Origin: Fodinicola acaciae | GTDB taxonomy: Bacteria; Actinomycetota; Actinomycetes; Mycobacteriales; HKI-0501 | Length of the DNA stretch: 64,000 bases | Direction of reading: 5' to 3' | NCBI RefSeq assembly: GCF_010993745.1 | Contig: NZ_WOTN01000001.1 | Coordinates: 65,235 to 129,234 of the forward strand | In this document: one piece after another, positions 31,588-41,018 of the stretch | Position numbering within the stretch: the stretch's first letter is position 1 | Layout of the letters: every line of letters begins with the position of its first letter | Translations under genes and position numbers: made by a program | The notes under the pieces: generated by a model | Told to the model about the DNA's origin: nothing | Database searches by the model: none | Seen by the model: the letters and a program-made list of their open reading frames with translations, nothing else

Positions 31588-34542
31588 TCAGTCGTCGCGA
31601 GGACCGATCGTCAGCGCCAACGCCGTACGCGATGTGACGCCGAGTTTGGCGTAAATCCGGGAAAGATGGCTCTCCACCGTCTTTGGACTGACGAAAATCC
31701 GCTCGGCGACCTGCTTGTTGCTCAGCCCCCGCGCGATCAGCGACGCGATCTCGCGCTCGCGTGTGGTCAGTGAGTCGAGGCCGGCGTTCGATGGGGCGCC
31801 GGCTCGCCGCATACGCGCGCCGATGCGCCGCTGCGAGTCGACGACCTCCGCCAGCACCTGCTGCGCACCACCGCGCGCGAACAGGTCCTTCGCGATCCCC
31901 AAAGCCGCCAGCGCGCCTTCGCGGTCGCCGCTGCGCGCAAGCGCCTCACCAGCGAGCAGTTGCGCGCGACCGACGCTGATCTGCATCTTCACCGCGCCGA
32001 AGTCCTGCGCCGCCGACCGCGCCAGCTCGGCCGCCTCAGCCGACTCGCCAGCCGCCAGCCTGATGTGCGCGTGCGCCATCGCCGCGAAGGCCGCACCCCG
32101 CCGCAGGCCGGCCGGCGCGGCCTCGACCGCCCGGTCGGCCCACTTGCGAGCCTCGTCCAGCCGGCCGCGGCCGACCTCGGCGAAGGCCAGCAGCTCGAAG
32201 ATCCACGGCCGGTACGAGGCCGGCAGGTGCTGCTGCTCCTCGCCGACCGCGGCCAGGATCTCCTGGATGCCGCGCTCCTGCTGACCGGCGATGATGTGCG
32301 CGTATCCGGCCTGCACCTGGGCCTCGCGCGCATAGTACGGATCGGGCGCGCGGCTGGTCTTCACCGACCAGCTGGCCGCGTCGATCGCCGCGTCGAGCTG
32401 TCCACGTATCACCGCCGCGCGGCACAATGCCGTCGACGCCGCCACCTGCAGCTCGCTGACCTTCAACAAATGCGCCATCTCGGCGGCGTCCTCGGCACAG
32501 CTGAACGCCTCGTCCAGCTGGCCGCGCCAGTAATGCGCCTCTGACTTGTCGACCAGCAGGTTTGGTACGAGCTGGCGCTGACCGGTTCGTCGCGCGATGG
32601 TCAGGGCGCGCTCGCTGTGCCGAATCGCGTCATCGAACCGCTCGAGCGCCAGCTCCGCGCGTACGACACCGGTGATCGCCCCGAGCCGCAGCGCCAGCTC
32701 CTCGTCGGTCGCCGCGTCGATCGACGCGACCGCGGTTGGCAGGATCTCGGCGGCATGGTGGATGTCTGCCAGAATGGTGCTCGATGAGGCCAGTACGCCG
32801 GCCGCCGCCGCGGCATGGAGTCGAGCCGCGAGCGTCGTGCCGGTCGCCAGCTCCAGCCCGCGTACGGCCCACTCGCGCGCCTGGCCGACCTCGCTGCGCA
32901 GCAGGCACAGCATCGCGATCTCGCAGGTCAGCGACGCTTCCTCGTCCGGATGACCGGGCTGCAGACTGGAGAGCGTGTCGCGCATCATCGCGTACGCCTC
33001 GTCATAGAGCCCCAACAGCCGCTCAACGCGCGCGCACGCCACCGCGACGGCGACCCGCTTCACCGGCGGATCGACCGGCAGCTCGCGGCGCAGCTGGTGC
33101 AGGATCGCGCGGCTGTCGATCAGCTGGCCCGACATGAACAGCGCGGTCGCGCGGTGCGTCAACAACTCCAGCCGCCGCTCCGGCTGGTCGCTGTCGATCG
33201 GCGTCTCGGACAGCAGCCGCAGCGCGCTCGCGGCCCAGTCCGCCGCGATGGCCGGCGCGCGGTCGAGCACCTGCGCGGCCGCTTCGGTCAGCGCCGCGAT
33301 CGCCGCGTGGTCGCCTGGCTGCGCCGAACGCTCGATGTGATGCGCGCGCTCGACCACCTGCCAGCCGCGCCGCTCGGCCGCCGCTGCGGCTCGCCGGTGG
33401 GCCTCTACGCGTGCCTGCTCGCTGACGCCGAGATAAGCCGCCGCGCGTACAAGTGGATGCCGGAACGCGAACTGACCGCTCTCACGCATCCGGATCAGGT
33501 CGTTGCGCTCCAGCTCCTCCAACGCGCGTACGGTCCGCGGCTCGTCCAGGCCGCTGATGTCGATGGCCTGCTGCAGGCTGCACGACTCGCCGGCGACCGC
33601 GGCCGCGAGCGCGACCTGCCGGGTCTGTTCCGGCAGCCGGATGATCTCGCTGCGCAGCGCGCCGGCGACCGCGGTCGGTACGCCGCCGGCGCCGTCGAGC
33701 GGCAACGCCAGCGGCCGCGCGTCGGTGCTGCCGACGCGGTGCAACGCCTGTGCGTAGAACGGATTGCCGCCACTGCTCGCGTAAAGCTCGTCGATCTCGG
33801 CGATCCGCATGCCGAGCAGCTGCGCGGTCTCCGCGCGGCTCAGCGGCTCCAGCTCGACCAGCTCCATCCGCATGCTCGCCTCGGCGGAGTAGAGGCTCGC
33901 GGTCAGCCGTGCCGACGCCTGCCGCGGCCGCAGGCCGACCGCGAACAACGCACGGCAGCGCGGCGGATGCCGCAGCAGGTGGTCGAGCAGCTCGACCGAC
34001 GCGTCGTCAGCCCAGTGGCAGTCGTCGAGAATCAGGACGAGCAGGCGATCGCCGGCCAGCCGCTCGAGCACCGTACGCACCGCGCGGTGCACCCGAAACC
34101 GCTCGATCGACGTCTCCGCGCCGGCCGCGCGTGGCAGCAACGCGAGCGCGATGTCGGCGGCCGGCTCGGTGAGGCCGCCACCCTGCGCCGCGGCCGGGAA
34201 AACCGTGCCGAGCAGCTGTCGTTGCTGCAGGGGAAGCTGGTCGAGCACGGCCTTGCCGGAGCTCTGCAGCTCGTCGTCCAGCGCGTCCAGGAACAGGCCG
34301 AACGGCAGGTCGCGCTCAAACTCGGCGGCCCGACCGGTGAGCACCAGCGCGCCGCCGCGGCCGGCGAGGTCGGCCAGCTCGGCGAGCATCCGGGTCTTGC
34401 CGATCCCCGGATCGCCGGAGACCAGCAGCAGCCGGCAGCCGCCGGACGTGACGTCCGACAGGGCGCGCGCGAGCTGCTGCCGCTCGCCGACCCGGCCGAC
34501 GATGGCACCGAAGCCGGGCCGGCCGGGCGATGACGGTGTCAC
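31588..34542 (-). CDS. Large LuxR-family regulator with AAA-type ATPase domain
   Basis: A 984-residue regulator of the MalT/LAL type. Walker A is SGDPGIGKTRML (about residue 42), and Walker B is LVLILDDCHWADD. A winged-helix region and a long TPR-like helical middle (about 400-880) follow. The LuxR HTH is at the C-terminus: LTTREREIASLIARGLSNKQ and SPKTVESHLSRIYAKLGV. GTG 34540-34542 is preceded by GGGGAGG 9 bases upstream. Such proteins couple an inducer and ATP state to transcription. The target is unknown; no operator or cluster-specific partner is evident nearby. Confidence 0.92.
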   Translation of the reverse strand: MTPSSPGRPGFGAIVGRVGERQQLARALSDVTSGGCRLLLVSGDPGIGKTRMLAELADLAGRGGALVLTGRAAEFERDLPFGLFLDALDDELQSSGKAVLDQLPLQQRQLLGTVFPAAAQGGGLTEPAADIALALLPRAAGAETSIERFRVHRAVRTVLERLAGDRLLVLILDDCHWADDASVELLDHLLRHPPRCRALFAVGLRPRQASARLTASLYSAEASMRMELVELEPLSRAETAQLLGMRIAEIDELYASSGGNPFYAQALHRVGSTDARPLALPLDGAGGVPTAVAGALRSEIIRLPEQTRQVALAAAVAGESCSLQQAIDISGLDEPRTVRALEELERNDLIRMRESGQFAFRHPLVRAAAYLGVSEQARVEAHRRAAAAAERRGWQVVERAHHIERSAQPGDHAAIAALTEAAAQVLDRAPAIAADWAASALRLLSETPIDSDQPERRLELLTHRATALFMSGQLIDSRAILHQLRRELPVDPPVKRVAVAVACARVERLLGLYDEAYAMMRDTLSSLQPGHPDEEASLTCEIAMLCLLRSEVGQAREWAVRGLELATGTTLAARLHAAAAAGVLASSSTILADIHHAAEILPTAVASIDAATDEELALRLGAITGVVRAELALERFDDAIRHSERALTIARRTGQRQLVPNLLVDKSEAHYWRGQLDEAFSCAEDAAEMAHLLKVSELQVAASTALCRAAVIRGQLDAAIDAASWSVKTSRAPDPYYAREAQVQAGYAHIIAGQQERGIQEILAAVGEEQQHLPASYRPWIFELLAFAEVGRGRLDEARKWADRAVEAAPAGLRRGAAFAAMAHAHIRLAAGESAEAAELARSAAQDFGAVKMQISVGRAQLLAGEALARSGDREGALAALGIAKDLFARGGAQQVLAEVVDSQRRIGARMRRAGAPSNAGLDSLTTREREIASLIARGLSNKQVAERIFVSPKTVESHLSRIYAKLGVTSRTALALTIGPRDD

Positions 34543-34688
34543 CCTGCTGCCTCCCCGGCTGACCAGTTGGGCGCCAGACTATCCACCCATGGGTTGAGCC
34601 TAAGGTTCCACTGCCGGCTTGATGTGCCAAAACGCGCCAGTTCATACGGTCGAAGGCGTCAGATCGACACATCGTGAAAGGACCGGCC

Positions 34689-35171
34689 GTGAACAACCTG
34701 CCAAGCTACGCGTACGCCATCCTCGGCGTCGTGCTGATCGCCTTCGTGATCGTCAGGCAGGTCAGCGAGCGCCGGATGACGATCGGCAAGCTGGCCATCA
34801 TGCCGATCGTGTTCGTCGCGCTGCCGCTCCTCCAGGACCACGACCTGGGACACCGGCTGGTCAGCTCGCCGCTGGCGATCCCGCTGCTCCTGCTCGGCCT
34901 GCTGGTCGGCGCCGGCACCGGTTGGCTGCGCGCGATGACGATGAGCGTACGGCTGGAAGGCAGCACGCTGATCACCAAAGGCAGCTGGAAGACCGTCGGC
35001 ACCTGGGTCGCGCTGATCGGCCTGCGGCTCGGCGTCGCCGGCCTCGCGTATCTGCTCGGTGTCAAGGAAGGCATGGGGGAGGCGCTGTTCTGCGCGGCCG
35101 CGAGCTTCGGAGTGCAGAACCTCGTCCTCGCCTACCGTGCGGGCCTGTTGAGCCTGCTGAAGGCGGCCTGA
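34689..35171 (+). CDS. Small integral membrane protein
   Basis: A 160-residue protein with about four to five hydrophobic helices: about 5-22, 34-48, 62-80, 103-122 and 128-150. A short polar loop contains RAMTMSVRLEGSTLITKG. GTG 34689 is chosen because AAAGGA lies 6 bases upstream. It precedes a NarL-type two-component pair by 13 bp on the same strand and may be co-transcribed with it. I do not recognise the family with certainty; some CcdC/DUF1453-like proteins look similar. Confidence 0.75.
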   Translation: MNNLPSYAYAILGVVLIAFVIVRQVSERRMTIGKLAIMPIVFVALPLLQDHDLGHRLVSSPLAIPLLLLGLLVGAGTGWLRAMTMSVRLEGSTLITKGSWKTVGTWVALIGLRLGVAGLAYLLGVKEGMGEALFCAAASFGVQNLVLAYRAGLLSLLKAA

Positions 35172-35184
35172 GGATGATCGGGGG

Positions 35185-36348
35185 ATGACCCTGATAGCCG
35201 ACGAGCGACCGCGTACCGCTCTGGGAAGAGCCAGGTACGTGGTTCGCTACGTCGCTCTCGTCGCGTTCGTCTACGCCGGTTTCTCCAACGTCGCCAACAC
35301 CTGGCCGGCGTCGCTGGTCTGGCTCGGTTACGCGATCGTCGTGCTGGTCGTCGTGTCGCTGGTCGCGATGGCGTTGTTCGTCAAGGAATCGCAAGTAGGG
35401 ACGCTGGTCTTCGCGTTCGTCGGCGCCGCCGGCGCGGATGCGTTGCTCGCGGTCAACTCGGCGTCGGTCGGCGGTGTCATCACGCTGGTGCTGTGCCCGT
35501 GGCTGGTGACCCGTCTCAAGCCGAAGGTCGCCTTCCGCGCAATCGCCGTGCTGATCGCGATGGTCACCATCGTCGGCGCGGTGGAGCTGTTGACGCGCGG
35601 CACCGGCTGGGGCTCGCTGGCCGGATACGTCGGCGGCGCGATCGGCACGACCTCCTTCGGCTGGAGCATCCGGCTGATGCGCGAGCGGGTCGCCACCGCG
35701 GAACAGCTGCTGGAACAGGAAAAGGAAGCCGCCAGCGCGGTCGCGCACGCGCGCGTACTCGATGAGCGAGCGCGGCTGGCCCGGGAGATCCACGACATCC
35801 TCGCGCACACGCTGTCCGCTCAGACCGTCGAGCTTGAGGGCGTACGGCTGATGCTCAAGCGGCGCGACGATCCCGACGAGGTGCTGTCGCACGTCGACAA
35901 GGCGCAGCGGCTGGCGCGCGACGGCTTGGCCGAGACGCGGCGTGCGTTGGCGTCGCTGCGCGGAGACGTACGTCCGCTGCCGGAGGCTATCGGCGCGCTG
36001 GCCGCCGACGCGTCCGCCGAGCTGTCCATCGACGAGCCGGTGCCGGAGCTGAGCCCCGAGGTGTCGGTCGCGGTCGTGCGTACGGTCCAGGAAGCGCTGA
36101 CCAACACGCGAAAGCACGCGGCCGGTGCGCATGTGACCGTGTCGTTGCGTTTTCCGCCTGGCGCGGTCGAGGCGGAGATCACCGACACAGGTGCCAGTGC
36201 CGCGGCTCCGCAGGCGCTGGCAGAATCCGGAGGCGGGTACGGACTCGCCGGGATGGCCGAACGCGCCGAGCTGCTTGGCGGCCGCGTCGAGGCCGGCCCG
36301 GCGGCGGACGGGAAGGGCTTCCGGGTGTGGCTGAGGATTCCGACCTGA
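35185..36348 (+). CDS. NarL-type sensor histidine kinase
   Basis: A 387-residue membrane kinase. Five to six hydrophobic segments fill about residues 20-150 with almost no extracytoplasmic domain. A linker helix (about 160-195) precedes the HisKA_3 box ARLAREIHDILAHTLSAQ with His203. The ATPase domain has VQEALTNTRKHA and the glycine box GGGYGLAGMAERAELLGG. It overlaps the response regulator by 22 bp. The intramembrane sensor suggests a membrane or cell-envelope signal, as in many actinobacterial NarL pairs. Confidence 0.93.
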   Translation: MTLIADERPRTALGRARYVVRYVALVAFVYAGFSNVANTWPASLVWLGYAIVVLVVVSLVAMALFVKESQVGTLVFAFVGAAGADALLAVNSASVGGVITLVLCPWLVTRLKPKVAFRAIAVLIAMVTIVGAVELLTRGTGWGSLAGYVGGAIGTTSFGWSIRLMRERVATAEQLLEQEKEAASAVAHARVLDERARLAREIHDILAHTLSAQTVELEGVRLMLKRRDDPDEVLSHVDKAQRLARDGLAETRRALASLRGDVRPLPEAIGALAADASAELSIDEPVPELSPEVSVAVVRTVQEALTNTRKHAAGAHVTVSLRFPPGAVEAEITDTGASAAAPQALAESGGGYGLAGMAERAELLGGRVEAGPAADGKGFRVWLRIPT

Positions 36349-37001
36349 TCAGGGTCGTCATCGCCGACGACCAGCGGGTGGTCAGGGACGGGTTGAGCTT
36401 CCTGCTGTCGCTGATCGACGGCATCGAGGTGGTCGGCACGGCGGCCGACGGCGGCGAGGCGGTCGCTCTGGTGGCCTCGCTCGACCCGGACGTGGTGCTG
36501 ATGGACCTGCGGATGCCGCACATGGACGGCGTCGACGCGACCCGCAAGGTGCGCCGCGACCATCCGCGTACGCAGGTGGTCGTCCTCACGACGTACGCCG
36601 ACGACTCGTCGGTGCTGGCCGCCCTGCGCGCCGGCGCGCGCGGCTATCTGACCAAGGACGCCGGCGCCGAGGAGATCGGCCGCGCGATCAACCGGGTCGC
36701 CGGCGGCTCGGCCGACCTCGACCCGGGCGTACAGGCCAGGCTGCTGGACATGCTGCCCGGCGGCGACGCCGCGCCGGCTCCGGCCGAGCACACCGGTCCG
36801 CCGCCGGACGGCCTGACCGAGCGCGAGTTGGAGGTGCTGACGCTGATCGCCGCCGGCCTGTCCAACACCGAGATCGCCGAGCGGCTGGTGGTCTCCGAGG
36901 CGACCGTGAAGACGCACGTCAACCACCTGTTCGCCAAGACGGCCGTACGCGACCGCGCGCAGGCGGTCGCGTACGCCTACCGCCACGGCCTGGTGCGTTA
37001 G
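36327..37001 (+). CDS. NarL/FixJ-type response regulator
   Basis: A 224-residue regulator. The receiver (1-120) has VVIADDQ, phospho-acceptor Asp60 in VVLMDLRMP, Thr in VVVLTTYADD and Lys in YLTKDAG. The C-terminal LuxR HTH (about 160-220) reads LTERELEVLTLIAAGLSN and SEATVKTHVNHLFAK. GTG 36327 lies inside the kinase gene (22-bp overlap), a translationally coupled pair. Convergent SDR gene ends 4 bp later. Confidence 0.95.
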   Translation: MAEDSDLIRVVIADDQRVVRDGLSFLLSLIDGIEVVGTAADGGEAVALVASLDPDVVLMDLRMPHMDGVDATRKVRRDHPRTQVVVLTTYADDSSVLAALRAGARGYLTKDAGAEEIGRAINRVAGGSADLDPGVQARLLDMLPGGDAAPAPAEHTGPPPDGLTERELEVLTLIAAGLSNTEIAERLVVSEATVKTHVNHLFAKTAVRDRAQAVAYAYRHGLVR

Positions 37002-37005
37002 GACT

Positions 37006-37770
37006 CTAGCGAGCGGTGAAGCCGCCGTCGACCGCCAGCGTGGCGCCGGTGACGAAGGTGGACTCCTCGCTGAGCAGGAAGGCGGCGAACGCGGCGATCT
37101 CCTCCGGCCGCGAGATCCGGCCCACCGGATGCAGGCCTTCGATGAAGGCGATGGCTTCCGGCGTCGTCCCCATGGACGTACGGAAAAGCGGCGTGTCCAC
37201 GCCGCCGGTCGTCAGCGCGTTCACGCGTACGCCGGCGGCCGCGACCTCCAGCGCGACGGCTTTCGTCAGCCCGACGACACCGTGTTTCGCCGCCACATAA
37301 GGCGCGACTTCGGCCATGCCGACAACACCCAGATTCGACGCGTGGTTGAGCACGGCACCGCCGCGTCCGGACTCCAGAATCGCCGGGATCTCATATTTCA
37401 GGCCGTAAAACACGCTGGTCAGGTTTTGCGCCAACTCGGCCTGCCACGACTCGCTGGCGATGCCGCCGACCGGCCCGGCCGCGTTCACGCCGCCGGCGTT
37501 GTTGAACGCTCCGTCCAGCCGTCCGAACTCCTCGACGGTGGTGCGTATGAGCGCCTCGACCTCCTCCTCGACGGTCGCGTCCGTCTGGACGAACAGCGAT
37601 TTTCCGCCGCTGGCACGAATATCGCCCGCGACCTGTTCGCCGACGTCCTTGCGTCGCGCGGCGATGACCGCGACGGCGCCTTCGGCCGCGACGCGCTCGG
37701 CGACGGCACGACCGACGCCGGAGTTGCCGCCGGTGACGATGATGACCTTGTCTGTGAACCGCTCTGTCAT
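37006..37770 (-). CDS. SDR-family oxidoreductase
   Basis: A 254-residue short-chain dehydrogenase. The nucleotide-binding TGGNSGVG motif is near the N-terminus and the structural NNAG follows. The catalytic Ser, Tyr and Lys are in NHASNLGVVG and PYVAAKHG. The C-terminal FVTGATLAVDGG block is typical. ATG 37768-37770 is the family start; longer frames run into the treZ end region. Substrate unknown. Located between a two-component system and treZ, with no functional link visible. Confidence 0.9.
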   Translation of the reverse strand: MTERFTDKVIIVTGGNSGVGRAVAERVAAEGAVAVIAARRKDVGEQVAGDIRASGGKSLFVQTDATVEEEVEALIRTTVEEFGRLDGAFNNAGGVNAAGPVGGIASESWQAELAQNLTSVFYGLKYEIPAILESGRGGAVLNHASNLGVVGMAEVAPYVAAKHGVVGLTKAVALEVAAAGVRVNALTTGGVDTPLFRTSMGTTPEAIAFIEGLHPVGRISRPEEIAAFAAFLLSEESTFVTGATLAVDGGFTAR

Positions 37771-37810
37771 GTCCACGAGCCTGACAGCCGGCAGGTGCCT
37801 ACGCTGGCGC

Positions 37811-39538
37811 TTATCGGTCTTTGACTTGCACCACAGCGAAACATTCGCCGCCGACAGTCGTCGCCTCACTGTCCACAGTGGACGGACCATTGGTCAGCAG
37901 GAGCTCGCCAGCGATCCGGACGGTACGCGGCTCCGTCGACAGATTGGCGATGACACGGAGATCGCCGCGATGCAATACCAGCCAGCGCTCGTCTTCGTTG
38001 AAATCAACCGAAAACCGGTCGAGCCGGGGATCGCTGAGCTGCCCGTACGACCGCCGCAGCGCGATCAGTTTGCGATAGATCTCCAGCAAAGGAGCGCTGT
38101 CCACCTCGGACCAGTCGAGCTTCGACCGCTGGAACGTCGCCGGATCCATCGGATCGGCCACCTCGGCCGCATCCCAGCCGTGCTCGGCGAACTCCGCGAT
38201 CCGGCCGGCTCGAGTGCTCTCGACCAGCGCCGGCTCGGGATGTGAGGAGAAAAACTGGAACGGCGTACGCGATCCCCATTCCTCGCCCATGAACAGCATC
38301 GGTGTGTACGGCGAGGTCAGCACGATCGCAGCCGCGACACCGAGCAGGCCGACGGAAAGGTGTGTCGACAGCCGGTCGCCGGCCGCGCGGTTGCCGATCT
38401 GGTCGTGATCGCAGGTGTACGCCAGAAAGCGATGCGCCGGCGTGGTCAGCGTGTCGACCGGCCGGCCGTGATGTCGCCGTCGAAACGTGGAATACGTGCC
38501 GTCGTGGAAAAACACTCGCTCCAGAGCCTTGGCCAATGCCTCGATGCTGCCGAAATCGACGTAATATCCGCGACGCTCGCCGGTCAGTGCCGCGCGCAGG
38601 CAGTGGTGGATGTCGTCATTCCATTGCGCGGCAAGGCCATAGCCGGCCGGTCGCGGCGTGACCACCCGCGGGTCGTTGAGATCCGACTCGGCGATCAGCG
38701 TCAGCGGCCGGCGTACCTGCGCCGACAGCACGTCGACTTCCGCCGCCATTTCCTCAAGAATGTGGACGGCGCGGTTGTCGCTGAGCGCGTGCACGGCGTC
38801 CAGCCGCAGGCCGTCGAGGTGGAAATCGCGCAGCCAACTGGTGACGTTGTCGAGCACATAGCGGCGGACCTCGTCGGAATCCGGTCCGCTCAGGTTCAGC
38901 GTCGGCCCCCAGATCGTCCGGCCGGCGAAATACGGCCCGAACTCGTCCAGATGTCCGCCACTGGGCCCGAGGTGGTTGTAAACCGCGTCCAGAATCACCG
39001 CCAGACCGCGCTGGTGGCACGCCTCTACGAACCGTTTCAACGCGTCCGGGCCGCCGTACGGCTGGTGCACGGCATACCAGAGCACGCCGTCGTAGCCCCA
39101 ACCCCAGACGCCGTTGAACGCGTTCATCGGCATCAGCTCCACGAAATCCACGCCGAGCTCGACCAGATGGTCGAGGCGGCCGATCGCCGAGTCGAGTGTG
39201 CCATCCGGTGTGAACGTGCCGATGTGCAGCTCGTAGACGATGCCGCCAGGCAGCGCGCGGCCGGGCCACGACTGGTCCGACCACTCGTAGCTGTGGTGAT
39301 AGACCGCCGACAGGCCGTGGACGCCGTCCGGCTGCCACAGCGAACGCGGGTCGGCGACCGGCTCGGTCGCGTCGTCGAGCAGGAAGCCATAGCGGCTGCC
39401 GGGGCCGGCACTGTCCACAGTGGACTGCCACCAGCCACCACCGGCCGGCTCCATCGCGCTGGTCGCGCCGTCGACGAGGACTCGTACGCGCCGGGGGACC
39501 GGGGCCCAGACACGAAAAGTCTCCGTCACGACCGCCAC
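37811..39538 (-). CDS. treZ: Malto-oligosyltrehalose trehalohydrolase
   Basis: A 575-residue GH13 enzyme releasing trehalose from maltooligosyl-trehalose. An N-terminal immunoglobulin-like domain (about 1-90) precedes the barrel. Catalytic blocks are LDAVYNHLGPSGGHL, GLRLDAVHAL (nucleophile Asp), TLIAESDLND (acid Glu) and TCDHDQIGNR; MLFMGEEWGSRTPF and the C-terminal beta domain follow. GTG 39536-39538 starts it; a second GTG three codons in is an alternative. It makes free trehalose together with TreY and TreX, which lie 5.4 kb upstream on the same strand, separated by transporter and surface-protein genes. Confidence 0.94.
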   Translation of the reverse strand: MAVVTETFRVWAPVPRRVRVLVDGATSAMEPAGGGWWQSTVDSAGPGSRYGFLLDDATEPVADPRSLWQPDGVHGLSAVYHHSYEWSDQSWPGRALPGGIVYELHIGTFTPDGTLDSAIGRLDHLVELGVDFVELMPMNAFNGVWGWGYDGVLWYAVHQPYGGPDALKRFVEACHQRGLAVILDAVYNHLGPSGGHLDEFGPYFAGRTIWGPTLNLSGPDSDEVRRYVLDNVTSWLRDFHLDGLRLDAVHALSDNRAVHILEEMAAEVDVLSAQVRRPLTLIAESDLNDPRVVTPRPAGYGLAAQWNDDIHHCLRAALTGERRGYYVDFGSIEALAKALERVFFHDGTYSTFRRRHHGRPVDTLTTPAHRFLAYTCDHDQIGNRAAGDRLSTHLSVGLLGVAAAIVLTSPYTPMLFMGEEWGSRTPFQFFSSHPEPALVESTRAGRIAEFAEHGWDAAEVADPMDPATFQRSKLDWSEVDSAPLLEIYRKLIALRRSYGQLSDPRLDRFSVDFNEDERWLVLHRGDLRVIANLSTEPRTVRIAGELLLTNGPSTVDSEATTVGGECFAVVQVKDR

Positions 39539-39539
39539 G

Positions 39540-40169
39540 CTACCTGACCGCGCGGCGTGCGACAGCTTCGATCATCGCGGCCAGGTCGGCGAGGTCGGCC
39601 TCGAACTCCGCGTCCCAGTCGACTTTCCGGTCCAGGTGCGGCTTGAGCGCGTGGTGCGCCGGCAGCTCCGCCGCGGTGGCCCAGGCAGCGCGCTTGCTCG
39701 GCGGCTCACGGGTTGCCGCGAACCGACCGTTGACCTCCGACATCGCAAAGCCGATGATCGCCGTCGACGTCAGCCGCTCGACGCGCGCGACCTCCGCGGG
39801 CGGCACGCCGGCGTCGAGCAACGCGGCGAAAACCGCGTCGACGAAACGGATGGCGTCAGGCGTCACGGCCGGCCGGGCGAAGATCAGCTCCAGGCAACCC
39901 GGATGGCGGTGCGCGAGGTCGCGTACGCCGTGCGCGATGGCCGCCAGCCGGTCCTGCCAGCTCGCGTCCGCATCGGGGCGCGGCAGGCTGCCGAGGAGCC
40001 GGCCGATCATCGCGTCGAGCAGGCCGTCCTTGTTGCCGATGTGCGGATAGAGCGCCATCGGCGTGACGCCGATCTTCTCGGCGACCGCACGCATCGAGAC
40101 GGCCGGCACGCCGTCCCGGCCGGCGATCTCCAGCGCGGCGTCGATGATTTCTTGCTTGCGGTCGGGCAT
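39540..40169 (-). CDS. TetR-family regulator of the adjacent ABC exporter
   Basis: A 209-residue TetR repressor. The HTH (about 8-50) ends in IGVTPMALYPHIGNKDGLLDAM. A TetR_C-like helical domain follows. ATG 40167-40169 fits the family start and leaves the palindromic operator upstream. It is divergent from the ABC ATPase gene at 40218, so the exporter is its likely target. The stop is within 2 bp of the treZ start. Its ligand is unknown but is likely a substrate of the exporter. Confidence 0.92.
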   Translation of the reverse strand: MPDRKQEIIDAALEIAGRDGVPAVSMRAVAEKIGVTPMALYPHIGNKDGLLDAMIGRLLGSLPRPDADASWQDRLAAIAHGVRDLAHRHPGCLELIFARPAVTPDAIRFVDAVFAALLDAGVPPAEVARVERLTSTAIIGFAMSEVNGRFAATREPPSKRAAWATAAELPAHHALKPHLDRKVDWDAEFEADLADLAAMIEAVARRAVR

Positions 40170-40178
40170 GGTTATACA

Positions 40179-40192
40179 GTGTAGATCTATAC
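40179..40192. promoter_or_regulatory. TetR operator in the exporter divergent region
   Basis: GTGTAGATCTATAC is a 14-bp inverted repeat with one mismatch centred on AGATCT. A further GTAGATC half-site follows at 40196-40202. It lies in the 48-bp gap between the divergent TetR and ABC genes, so it can control both. Assignment rests on symmetry and position. Confidence 0.6.
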
Positions 40193-40217
40193 GGCGTAGA
40201 TCATTTAGAGGTGAGGC

Positions 40218-41018
40218 ATGCTGATCGCTCGTGATGTGGTGAAGGCGTACGGTCCCGTGACCGCTCTGGACGGGCTGTCGCTGACTGTCTCCGCCGGCGA
40301 GATCTGTGGTCTGATCGGCCACAACGGTGCCGGCAAGAGCACGTTCGTCCGCGCTGTGTGCGGTCTGGAACGGATCGACAGCGGGTCGTTGTCGGTCTCT
40401 GGTCGGGTCGGCGTGTCGCCGCAGGAAACGTGCGTCTATCCGACGCTGACCGTACGCGCGCAGCTACGGCTTTTCGCGTCGCTGGCCGGCGTGGGTCGTG
40501 CCGCGATCGAGGAGGTCGCCGAGGAGTTGGGCCTGTCGCCGGTGCTGGATCGGGTCGTCGGCCGGCTTTCCGGTGGCCAGCAACGACGTACGCAGGCCGC
40601 CTGTGCGCTGATCGGCGATCCGCCGGTGCTGCTCCTCGACGAGCCGACCGTCGGCGCCGACCCATCGACTCGCGCGGCGCTGCTCTCCGCCGTACGTGCT
40701 CGCGCCGCCGCCGGTGCCGCTGTGGTTTACACGACGCATTATTTGCCTGAGCTGGTGGATTTGGGCGCCAGCCTGGCCATTTTGCATGCCGGCCGGATCG
40801 TACGACGGGGGAGTCAGGAGTCGTTGCTTCGTCACCTTCCTGGCCGCCTGCGGGTCAGTTTTGCCGACGACGCTGGTGTCGACATCCAGACCGCCGACCC
40901 CGGCCACGCTCTGGCCGACCTGCTCGCGACCGGCCGCGTACCAACCGCGGTCGAGATCTCGCGTCCGTCGCTGGACGACCTGTTCATGTCCATCACGGAG
41001 GCACGCGATGCGGCCTAA
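40218..41018 (+). CDS. ABC transporter ATP-binding protein (drug-exporter type)
   Basis: A 266-residue ATPase. Walker A is GHNGAGKST, the signature is RLSGGQQRRTQAACAL, Walker B is VLLLDEPTVGADP and the switch His is in YTTHYLPEL. A short C-terminal extension ends LDDLFMSITEARD, typical of DrrA/CcmA-like exporter ATPases. ATG 40218 follows AGGTGAGG. It overlaps the permease gene by 11 bp. The substrate is unknown; the TetR control suggests an inducible efflux system. Confidence 0.93.
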   Translation: MLIARDVVKAYGPVTALDGLSLTVSAGEICGLIGHNGAGKSTFVRAVCGLERIDSGSLSVSGRVGVSPQETCVYPTLTVRAQLRLFASLAGVGRAAIEEVAEELGLSPVLDRVVGRLSGGQQRRTQAACALIGDPPVLLLDEPTVGADPSTRAALLSAVRARAAAGAAVVYTTHYLPELVDLGASLAILHAGRIVRRGSQESLLRHLPGRLRVSFADDAGVDIQTADPGHALADLLATGRVPTAVEISRPSLDDLFMSITEARDAA